A DNA stretch of 64,000 bases from Bemisia tabaci (lineage: Eukaryota > Arthropoda > Insecta > Hemiptera > Aleyrodidae): positions 39,548,517 through 39,612,516 of the forward strand of contig NC_092801.1 in assembly GCF_918797505.1 (NCBI RefSeq), written 5' to 3'. Below are positions 56,061 to 64,000 of the stretch, piece by piece; position 1 is the first letter of the stretch, and each line of letters begins with the position of its first letter. A program made the position numbers and the translations under genes. The notes under the pieces were generated by a model. It was given only the letters and a program-made list of their open reading frames with translations, had not been told where the DNA came from and searched no databases.

Positions 56061-56530
56061 ATAATAATAATAATAATTTATTGTTTCTTTTGATTTAAAA
56101 CAAAAGATTACAAAGTCAAAGTAAAAATTGTTATAAATCTAATATACATAATTTACTCTAAATATTCATCAATACTATAGAATACATTCTCCTTACAAAA
56201 TGTATCTACTCTTCTTTAGAAGGTGCTTCTCTCTTCAATTTCTTTAATATATCTAGGGAGTTTGTTGTATATCTTTGAGCAATTGTATTTGGGCCCTTTG
56301 GCAATCATTCCTTTTGGTATCTCTGATATACTTGTGTCCACCTCATTTCTACCTCTATAGTTCTCTTTTTCTCCATTAAATTCGAAGTAGTGCTTATTTC
56401 TATTTACAAACAAAACTGACTCCCTTATATAAATATTGTATACAGTCATTAATTCATTTTCTTTGAATATCAGTTTACATGTTTCTCTTTCAAGCCTTCC
56501 CCATCCAAAGGCTCCTGTGAGGAAGCCCAC
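56061..56530 (-). mobile_element. 5'-truncated LINE (non-LTR retrotransposon) 3' end
   Basis: A minus-strand frame at 56216-56530 ends with RNKHYFEF, RGRNEVDTSISE, YNCSKIYNKLPRYIKEIE. This resembles the C-terminus of insect non-LTR reverse transcriptases, where a ...R.K......Y...G.K.YN.LP..IK pattern is common. A short 3'UTR and a (TTA/ATT)n tail at 56061-56083 follow, as in I/Jockey-type elements. The reverse transcriptase core is absent, so the copy is dead. The tail joins directly to the poly-A/T end of the CAC-1 MITE. The 5' border near 56530 is approximate. Confidence 0.7.
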
Positions 56531-57800
56531 GAGAAAGCGGGTAGAAATTAGGTTGACAGAGACGCGGAAACGGGGAATTGAATGCGGAGCGATAAAGCGC
56601 GTAATAGAATCCGGGAGTCAACAGGGCGACGCGGGGTGAAGCATTTAATTACCAGATGATTGCGGGCCGGGGGCCGGGGCGAGGGTTGCGGGTCAGAGGT
56701 TAGTTGTAGGGGTGCATTCGAAATGCGCCCCACCCCTCCCGCGCCCCATCGCGGCCTCGGCTCATGTTTATAAACTGTTTCCATTTATCACGGCGGAAAA
56801 TCTCTCAATGTCAAGTGGCATTACTTAACATTAAATTCATATCAAAAGCCCGCGCCCCGAACTTAGCGCCGTGTCAGACAGCTTTCGTCCCGAGCGTCGC
56901 CGCGGGTGCCGGCTCGGCCGTATCTCCGTGGTCCTACGGAAAAGAGCAGTATGTCCGGAAACTGGGATTTTCAAGTTTTCGAAAAAATAACAGAGAAAAT
57001 CGCATGCGGGTTGTAAAAATCCGTAGATAAAATTGAAAACTGTGGCCCTATCTTCAAAACTGGTAACATCGGGCTAGTAATTATTAAAATTGGTAAAATT
57101 GGTTGGATTTGGTCTTTTATAGTATTATTTTCATTCTTTTTATTCAAAGGGGCCAAAGTAAGAAAATACCGAAGAAGAGGCAAAATATTAAATAACAAGA
57201 GGCCCGCGCTCCCTGGTTTCTACGCGGCCCAACCCCCAGAGGACACTTCGCGCTCTTCAAGGCCCACCTTCCCGGCCTCTGTATTCTAGAGGCGGTTTGA
57301 AAACAAAAAGCGCACTCATCGGCTGAGCGCTTTAAAAATAAATAATACGAAAAAATAAAAATAGACTTGACAACTCCTATGATTCATCTTTATGAACTTC
57401 TTTCCGTATAATATGGACGTTACATTTCACCTTGCTGTTTGAGTTTCGATGGTGACTTCAGACGTCTTTTATCATTTATATTTTCCTCCTCTCCTACCCA
57501 CCGACTCCACTTTCTTTATATCTTCACCCCGGGGGGGGGGGGGGGGGGCTACTCGGACAGCTCCTGCTCTTCACTTAATTTTGATGTCATGAGACTTTCC
57601 ATCGGAGCTCCACTTTTCTCCAACCGACAGCCACGCCACGAAAACCTCAAAAGCTCTCACCGCTTAACTTGATATTAAAGGTACAAGAGATTGTAATACT
57701 ACGATTTAGATCATCATCAACATCTTCTAGACTCAAATATAAGCACATCATATTTGGACGCAGCACTGCAGCAGCAGCAAATCTTAATGTACAATAATTG
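56531..57800. other. GC-rich single-copy island and flanks
   Basis: 56540-56950 is strongly GC-rich with homeobox-type TTAATTACC and TTTATAAA words and no repeat relatives. Frames on both strands lack domains. 57531-57548 is a G run. It could be a conserved non-coding element. Confidence 0.4.
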
Positions 57801-57928
57801 GACAGATTTCTATCAAACGAATCTATGTGCATTATGACGTGAACCCTGTATTGCATATATTCCTATGGGTATCAGGGCTCATGTCTTATGTCTTCATGCA
57901 CGTAATTTCGTTTGATAAAAATACTTCC
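57801..57928. mobile_element. GGA-1 MITE
   Basis: GGACAGATTTCTATCAAACG to GATAAAAATACTTCC, with AATT on both sides (57797-57800, 57929-57932). Confidence 0.8.
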
Positions 57929-58703
57929 AATTGTACATACGCCCACCAGGGTGGCACGAAACGTGCGAAAGAATTGAAATATCGGAAATTTTAGAAATAT
58001 AGGAAATTTTAGAAATTTTGGAAATTTTAGAAATATTGGAAATATTTCATGAGATTTCACGAGGCTATGAAATATTTCATATTTTTCAGAGGGTAGAATT
58101 TTCGCCCCGCACTCAGACACACAAAAATAAAAGAAAATTTCGAAATATAGCAATAATGGAAATACGTAGTTTGGCACTTTGGCCATCGTTATATGACTTG
58201 ATTCCTGTCTGTTGCACCCGGTCAAAGCGCTGCATGTTGCAACCGTATCTCCTGTCAGTTGTCAGAATCGTGCCTTCAAGAAAAAATTTATCGTGCAATT
58301 CTCCCGAGGATTTCGCACTTCCGCTGAAAGTGGAAAGTTGTAGAAAATGCGACTGTGGCGCCACTGCGTGGAGGAATATCGCATTCCAGCGACCGTAAGT
58401 CCCCCGATTGCTCAACCAGCAACCGGTGAGTCACCTGAGACTACGTGAGCAACTCCAGCTAGCTCGTGAGTCATTTTGTGTGAATTATCTTGTCCGATTA
58501 ACCCAGAGCTTCCGCCTATTATAAAAAACAGTGGGTCACACACCGATGACCAGTATCAAGATTTTTAAAAGGAAAAAACGAGTGGGTGGTGGTTTGCTCA
58601 TCGACATCGACGATGGTGCTTACGATCTTTTATTTTTTTTTTTTTTTTAAAAAACTATATTCTGTATTCATATCGGAGATGAAATGGAGTCTACTTTGGC
58701 ACT
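57929..58703. other. hAT-4-like remnant, otherwise no gene
   Basis: 57949-58110 carries CAGGGTGGCACGAAACGTGC and GAAATATTTCAT words like the region at 24953. Frames further on have no domain. A T-run lies at about 58629-58648. Confidence 0.4.
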
Positions 58704-58707
58704 AATT

Positions 58708-58829
58708 GGACATATTTCTGTCAAACGGAACTATTTTCATCAAGACATGAGCCCTGAGACCCATCAGAATATGTGCATAACAGGGATCATGTCATAATGC
58801 ACATAGTTCCGTTCGATAGAAATACGTCC
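58708..58829. mobile_element. GGA-1 MITE
   Basis: GGACATATTTCTGTCAAACG to GATAGAAATACGTCC, 122 bp, AATT on both sides (58704-58707, 58830-58833). Confidence 0.85.
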
Positions 58830-58925
58830 AATTAAGAGTCGAGTTTGACTTCATTTGACTGAATTTGATTATCTTAATTACTTTAATTGCCAGTAAATTT
58901 TACTCTATCCGCACACTTTTCAATT

Positions 58926-59047
58926 GGACGCATTTCGGTCAAACGGAAGTATGTGCATTATGACGTGAGCCCTGTTATGCATATATTCTTGTGGATCTCA
59001 GGGCTCATGTCTTAATACACATAGTTCCGTTTGACAGAAATACGTCC
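58926..59047. mobile_element. GGA-1 MITE, inverted neighbour
   Basis: GGACGCATTTCGGTCAAACG to GACAGAAATACGTCC, 122 bp, AATT on both sides (58922-58925, 59048-59051). Only 96 bases from the previous copy and in the opposite internal orientation. Confidence 0.85.
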
Positions 59048-59051
59048 AATT

Positions 59052-59414
59052 GACTCAACCTATTCTCTACACCTGTACAGAATATCTTACTTACGACAGT
59101 GCATGGATGGGCATTTATTTTCTATATCCAAAGGCTCTATCGTCCTTCCCCTTTTCCTTCTCAAAATAACGTAACTTCATTTCAATGTTGCCAAATTTCC
59201 CCCTCGCGAATTGCATATTAACCAAAAGAATCTTGGGCAATTTTTACTGAAAATTTTACTGATTATTCCCCAGATTTCATGCCGAAATCATAAAAATTTT
59301 GGACAAAAACTGCACAGGGACATTTCTGTAAAATTAATCAATTGTTTGAGTCAATTTGACAACCTTGGAATGGAATTACGTTCCTTCGTCCGGGAGACGA
59401 CGCTAAGTGTGTGT
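59052..59414. other. No feature recognised
   Basis: AT-rich; a 96-residue + frame from 59211 has no domain and runs into the hAT-1 element. Confidence 0.35.
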
Positions 59415-59570
59415 CAGTGGCGTGGCGTGCTTTGCGATATATCGATTGTCATGCCATATTTAAACCTATGGAAAAGGATCGATAAACAGCAAACACCTTA
59501 ATAATCGATTCTTTACCATAGGTGTAAATGGCATAACAATCGATATATCGCAAAGCACGCCACGCCACTG
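59415..59570. mobile_element. hAT-1 MITE
   Basis: CAGTGGCGTGGCGTGCTTTG is mirrored by AAAGCACGCCACGCCACTG. Flanks GTGTGTGT and GTATGTGA match at 6 of 8. 156 bp. Confidence 0.8.
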
Positions 59571-59876
59571 GTATGTGAGCTAGTACAACTTGACTTGCGT
59601 AAGCTCGCTATCTGTGAAATCAGGTGGATGTTGAAACACGGTCTGGGTTACGTACATCTTTACTGAATGATATATCACATATATTGAGGGCAGTGAGCTG
59701 GTTTTTAACATTTTTAGACGTAATTCTTAGATAAATTACTGTATATCATGCCCGAAATCCTTACGTAACTCAAATTAGAAGGGTTGATGGCAATGGCTAC
59801 AAACCTGTTCTGTGTTCATGCTCCAATGACAGGCCACGGGCGTGACTGAGAAAGGCACGACTGAGGACTCATAATT

Positions 59877-60013
59877 GGACTGCATTTCGCAATTTGGAGC
59901 TATAAATTCTGGTTCTTCTGGAAAAACACTTATGTGCATAGAGAAACTAGTGGCACATACGTTGTTTTTAAACCGGGCTAGAATTTATAGTTCCAAATTG
60001 CAAAATGTAGTCC
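59877..60013. mobile_element. GGA-3 MITE, AATT duplication
   Basis: GGACTGCATTTCGCAATTTG to CAAATTGCAAAATGTAGTCC, 137 bp, AATT on both sides (59873-59876, 60014-60017). Inner ATAAATTCTGG and CTAGAATTTAT. Confidence 0.75.
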
Positions 60014-60017
60014 AATT

Positions 60018-60358
60018 TCAAATCAAATGCACGTTTGTGTCATCCTGGTGTATCCGGAATTCTTCTTTAAACTTTGCTCAAATTAAGTTTATTCTGCACT
60101 GAGAAAAAGCTGAATGGTTAAAGTTACCAAAAAAGTGTTCTCTATAATACGAGATCTTAATCAACAGTCGTCGTAAAAGCTTCCTCAGAGAGGTCGCATA
60201 TCCATAGTAAAATCGCATGATCTGTGCCGCGGTTGTGACTTTTTTCTTTCATTTTTTAGAGAGAAACTAGTAAGCTTCATCGTTCAAAATGCTCACGAAA
60301 TTTCGATGGTGTGAATGGGGAAATGCGCATCTCCAATTGCGACGAGGCATATTTCCAC

Positions 60359-60360
<2 letters not shown>
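60018..60360. other. No feature recognised
   Basis: AT-rich intronic or intergenic DNA. Confidence 0.35.

Positions 60361-60405
<45 letters not shown>
60361..60405. repeat. T45 homopolymer
   Basis: 45 uninterrupted T residues, 6 bases before the CAC-4 MITE. It may be the reversed poly-A tail of a retro-insertion, but no body is recognised. Confidence 0.8.
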
Positions 60406-60410
<5 letters not shown>

Positions 60411-60411
60411 G

Positions 60412-60610
60412 CACTGAAAACAAATTGCGGCCATCAAAGCCGTACTTACGGGCTATATAGACATTCCGTCCGCGTTCCGGGCTCAGAGGCCGAAAGTTAC
60501 GGGCGTAGCACCCGGAGCAGTCGAAGATACAGCTCCAACACCCGGAACTTTCGGCTTTTGAGCCCGGGACGGACGATGTGTCTATATAGCCCGTAACTTT
60601 TTTTTCAGTG
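60412..60610. mobile_element. CAC-4 MITE
   Basis: CACTGAAAACAAATTGCGGC to CTTTTTTTTCAGTG, TG on both sides. TTACGGGCTATATAGACATT and inverse. 199 bp. Confidence 0.8.
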
Positions 60611-60765
60611 TGAACAAACGGTATTTCATGGAAAATTCTGTGCGTTAACTTTCATTCGTGCAAAAATATCAACAGCTCAGATTTCTTGAAAAAATAAAAT
60701 ATGTACAGAGTTTTTTTAACGTTGTAATGGAGGTATACCATACCCATTTTCCGCCTCCAGTAATC

Positions 60766-61000
60766 GATACCTATGGTCGAAGTGCGAAACCCTGTATCTC
60801 CGTTTGCGGCGTTGTAGACTTCCTGTCATACTTTATTTTTTCCAAGGGAAACTAGTCAATTTAATTTCTTCAAAACTTCCTTGATTTTTCTTCTCTGTTC
60901 GCAGAATATCCTGTTTAAATCTCAAGCTATAAAGTTATCCTTTTTCTCTTCGATAAAATAAAATTGTAGCGGAAATTTTGAATCACTTCAATTAAGGTAT
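60766..61000. repeat. ATCGA-family element
   Basis: AATCGATACCTATGGTCGAA and GTGCGAAACCCTGTATCTCC at the left; interior CTTCCTGTCATAC, AAACTAGTCAATTTAATTTC as in the 20044 copy. The right end is decayed. Confidence 0.55.
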
Positions 61001-61883
61001 GCATTTTCGGACTATAGTCATCATTATTCTATGAAAGATGATGAAAGATCAATACAAAGTCCAAGAGACAAGGTTTTTTGGTTCCCCTGTGAAAAATAAT
61101 AAAAAAGTACACTGATAAAAATATTTGTGTTCTTGTGTTACTTTTGATTAATATAAGTGGAACAAACCAACACTTCTGTGTTGATTTTGTTAGGTATTTA
61201 TTTACCACTCGCGCTTTTTTTTTATTGAATTTCTTCAAGCAAAGCTGGCATTCTCTCTTGAAATTGTCAACCGAAAGCTAGGATTATTTGGGTCAAATTC
61301 ATCAAAAAGGAACCAACCCACATCAAGTTGAAACTGAAAAAAAGAGGTTTGAAGTTTCGCATCGCTCAATTCAAAAAATAAAATTTATCACCTATCTTCA
61401 CAAAGAAATTTCCTTTTTTCGACTTTCAACATTTAGCAGGAGAGAATTCACGGTTAGCGGTTCAAAAACATTCTTAACTCGATTTTTTCCGAAAATATGG
61501 GTCGAATCCTTTTTGATAAACTCGATGCATTTTTTTTTTTTTTTTTTTTTTGTGTTCCAGTATTAACTCAACTTTTGGGTTGAAATTCCTCCCTGTGCAC
61601 AAGTAATTCTCAACGTTTGAGGGTTTGCAATCCTCAAACGTGCCCTAGGACGACATGTAAAGAAACGATGGCTAGGTACTTGGAAAAAATCTTGACTCAC
61701 TGCTTGCGACCCAAGTCTCGTCCGCTCCGAAGTAGCGGTTCGTGAAGGCGGAGACCTAAGTCCCACATCCCGCCCTCGTACCCACCCAGTCATCTTGGCT
61801 CCACCTCCAGCAAACGTTGCCTCAACGCCACGATTATCATCGTTTTCGTCGGCCTCGCTGCCGTGCTTTGGAAGAACGCCGTA
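61001..61883. other. No gene; T22 run at 61530-61551
   Basis: 61105-61200 has a CACTGATAAAAATATTTGTG start resembling a CAC end without a clear partner. 61630-61870 is GC-richer and single-copy. 61868-61883 is the left stub of a GCCG element interrupted by the next MITE. Confidence 0.4.
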
Positions 61884-62288
61884 CACTGAAAAAAAAAATC
61901 TCGGTGTATTTACTAAGAAAAGGGTAAAATTGCCAAGAATTCAGGGTTCTGTTTGATCCCAGTTTTTTCTTGGAAAAATTACCATTTATTTTACCGAGAA
62001 ATCTCGGTAAAATTATTGAACTTTCTCGATAATTTTACTGGACCCCGGTAAAAACGCCAATATTTTTTATCGACTATGGTAGAATTACCGAGATAAAATG
62101 GCAAAGTTACCGGGAATTGATTACCAATAAAAGTGGTATTCTTACCTGAAAAAAACGGTAAAAATATACCGGTTTTTAGATAATCTTACCAGTCTGTCAT
62201 GGTAAAATTACCAATAATTGGTAAAAAAAGTGAGATGGTAAATGTACCAACGGACCTTGGTAAAAACGCCGAGAATTTTTTTTCAGTG
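61884..62288. mobile_element. CAC-1 MITE, TA target duplication
   Basis: CACTGAAAAAAAAAATCTCG to TTTTTTTCAGTG, 405 bp, TA on both sides (61882-61883, 62289-62290). It splits the GCCG-family word AACGCCGTATGA. Confidence 0.9.
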
Positions 62289-62548
62289 TATGAGCCCTTC
62301 GTTCAAAATTTTGTGTACTTTTTCTGAAAATTTTAAGGAAAAATGAAGCGCGTTAGGCAGAGAGGAACCAAGCCACATCAAGAATTGAAAAATTTTGTTT
62401 ACAGATTTGATTTTTTCCATGAAAACGATTGTGCGCATTTTTGTGCAAATTTCCGTGAATTTGTTGCATAGTAAGAAGCAAATTTCCTTAAAATTTTCGA
62501 AGGAATCCGCACTAATGTTCTCTTGTAAAAAATTAAATTACCCAGTTA

Positions 62549-63171
62549 TGGTGATTCAATGGACGCTATATTTTGTGTCTGAACGACATGCGGTATGTCG
62601 CATCGATTACTTTCATTTTTTTCAGTTACTTGTCATTTTTCTCAAATTTTGAGATCGGAATTCTGTTTTCGATACTGATATCGAAACTGGACGCGAATGC
62701 GATATTTTCTCCAAAAAAAACACGCCTATATTACGTTAAATTTGTTTCTCAAAATTGGGAAGTGAATTTTTCAGTCTCCTGACAACAGAATTGCGATCTT
62801 AAAATTCGAGAAAAATGACGAGTAGTTGAAAAAATGGAACCAAGCAATGCATTGAAAAAAAAAAAGTTCGGTAAATCCGAACTAGTTAGGATCATATGGA
62901 ACCAGGTTTTGTTCGGTACACAAAACCGAATTATTCGATCTGTTCAACCGAATTGTTCGGTTTATTGCGACCGAACCATAATAAACTCTTACAGTTCGGT
63001 TCAGTGAACCGAACAGTTCGGCTGAGCAGACCGAATAATTCGGTCGTGTGTACCGAACTAAATCGTGGCTCCATAAGATCCTAACTAGTTCGGATTTACC
63101 GAACTTTTTTTTTCAGTGTGCGATATATCGCATGTCATTTTGACACAAAATATGGCTTCCACGAATCACTA
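62549..63171. mobile_element. Mar-1 MITE nested in the R element
   Basis: TGGTGATTCAATGGACGCTA to GGCTTCCACGAATCACTA, TA on both sides (62547-62548, 63172-63173). Homologous to 22672-23112. Interrupted by CAC-2. Confidence 0.8.
62850..63118. mobile_element. CAC-2 MITE nested in Mar-1
   Basis: CATTGAAAAAAAAAAAGTTC to TTTTTTTTTCAGTG, TG on both sides (62848-62849, 63119-63120). The flanks join into GCAATGCGATATATCGCATG, matching Mar-1. Confidence 0.85.
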
Positions 63172-63484
63172 TAAATTTGGTACAAGCTGATGTGGCTTGG
63201 TTCCTTCCTACGAAAGGCGGTCCAAATATTTTAAGTTTCCGTTCAAAAATAAGTATTTTTTTTTTTGGTGGAAATTTGGCAGCGTTTGAATGCTTAAACG
63301 GCGCTTTTCAGTTGGGGTGGAATTTCGTTGGTTTCCGCCGCAAGGAAGGCGAGCTTCTCGCTTCCTTCCGATAGCCGAGTTTTCCCGGCACTTGTTGACT
63401 TCCTCAGTTCCGTTCCCGGGTCGCGCTCTTTCCGGTCGATTCGCCTGATTTTTCCGGTTCCGGCGAAACGACTTACAGTGGATT

Positions 63485-63592
63485 TCAGTGTGCGACGACT
63501 TACGCGCTTTTGTGTGTGCGTATTCCGTGTACATTCGTGTCGAAAAAGTGCCGGGTGCGGATATTTTAGGCTCTCTTTCCCCTTCCCTTCCG
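63485..63592 (+). promoter_or_regulatory. Possible transcription start and non-coding first exon
   Basis: TCAGTG at 63485-63490 fits the arthropod initiator (TCAGT). Downstream is GC-rich sequence without ATG, and CTTCCG followed by GTGAGA at 63593 is a good donor. The stretch 63300-63600 is GC-rich and single-copy. It might be an alternative promoter of the ETS gene or the start of another gene. No transcript evidence is available. Confidence 0.3.
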
Positions 63593-63708
63593 GTGAGATC
63601 CGTGAATCTTGCTGCTGACCCCTGCCTCTTATTTTAAATTTTCACATTTCCACAATTTCACAATTGTGAATTTTCGCAATTATTTCAATAAATTTTTCAC
63701 ATTTTTTC

Positions 63709-63711
<3 letters not shown>

Positions 63712-63760
<49 letters not shown>
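63712..63760. repeat. T49 homopolymer
   Basis: 49 uninterrupted T residues. The Lys-only minus-strand frame here is an artefact. Confidence 0.85.
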
Positions 63761-63761
<1 letters not shown>

Positions 63762-63927
63762 TGGTTTTACGATAACTAGGATAGTTTTGTCGCCGTAACA
63801 GACAACACATTTTTCGGTCATATTTTTAGTAGTAATGATAATCACTCGAATTTTTAAAGGGTTACGTACTATAACGCTTTCTAATAATTTTTTGCTCTAC
63901 TTCTGAATTAATATTATGGAATTTCCG

Positions 63928-63981
63928 AAAATGTGCTGTCTGTTCCGCGGTAAAAAGTCAGAGGAACAGACAGCACATTTT
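63928..63981. repeat. Perfect 19-bp stem hairpin
   Basis: AAAATGTGCTGTCTGTTCC (63928-63946) and its exact inverse (63963-63981) with a 16-base loop. A related ACAGACAACACATTTTTCGG lies at 63798-63817, so this is likely the arm end of a larger element running off the window. Confidence 0.6.
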
Positions 63982-64000
63982 TGGCCATTTATATATTAAA

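Larger units (their letters stand above)
62346..63223. repeat. R-family element, outer layer of a three-level nest
   Basis: CAGAGAGGAACCAAGCCACA near the left end and TGTGGCTTGGTTCCTTCCTA at the right. Its interior is broken after AATTACCCAGTTA and resumes at TAAATTTGGTACAAGC; other copies have AAATTGCCCAGTTAAATTTG unbroken. Confidence 0.75.

Noticed and set aside
63642..63845. Poly-lysine frame on the minus strand
   Set aside because: Produced by the T49 run.
43923..64000. ETS DNA-binding domain exons
   Set aside because: I looked for the Trp-rich ETS signature on the + strand after the Pointed exon and found none; they probably lie beyond the window.
1..64000. tRNA, rRNA or other standard RNA genes
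   Set aside because: No cloverleaf, A/B box pair or rRNA core was recognised by eye; a covariance-model search would be needed to be certain.

Overview
The window is AT-rich, intron-rich nuclear DNA from an arthropod, most likely a hemipteran insect; a whitefly such as Bemisia is plausible but unproven. There are no operons, no bacterial start signals and no compact genes. Open frames are short except for one 1 kb exon with a consensus splice donor. A nuclear copy of mitochondrial atp6 (12110-12316) reads through a TGA at the conserved Gly-Trp position and is T/G-rich on the sense strand, the reversed skew known from some whitefly mitochondria.

Gene content. One gene is well supported: an ETS-family transcription factor on the + strand. 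Its first coding exon (32430-33429) ends in phase 1. A Pointed/SAM_PNT exon (43633-43896) begins in the matching phase, so the two join on an Asp codon across a 10.2 kb intron. The DNA-binding ETS exons are not visible and should lie to the right of the window. The domain looks closest to the Ets98B (D-ETS-4) class, but this is from memory. A weak signal-peptide ORF (15523-15711), an acidic exon-like stretch on the minus strand (53664-53762) and a possible non-coding first exon (63485-63592) are tentative.

Everything else is mostly small non-autonomous hairpin transposons (MITEs). Family names used here: CAC-1 to CAC-6 share CACTG(A/G)AAAA ends and a 2-bp TN target duplication (CACTA/EnSpm-like). 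GGA-1 to GGA-3 have GGA...TCC ends and a 4-bp duplication, usually AATT. hAT-1 to hAT-4 have CAG or TAG ends and about 8-bp duplications. MULE-1 and MULE-2 have 9-bp duplications. Mar-1 has a TA duplication. Unclassified hairpin families are named by sequence or letter: GCCG, CAGCGGG, GTAGG, ATCGA, R, V, W, O. Several are nested, which gives a relative age order. There is also a 5'-truncated LINE tail.

Layout. 1-30.9 kb: intergenic or upstream DNA, dense in repeats, with the atp6 NUMT at 12.1 kb. 31.0-32.4 kb: GC-rich promoter and 5'UTR region with a tandem repeat. 32.4-43.9 kb: the two ETS exons and the first intron, with a possible regulatory island at 38.7 kb. 43.9-64 kb: probably the next intron, filled with nested MITEs, ending in a GC-rich segment that may be a separate transcription start.
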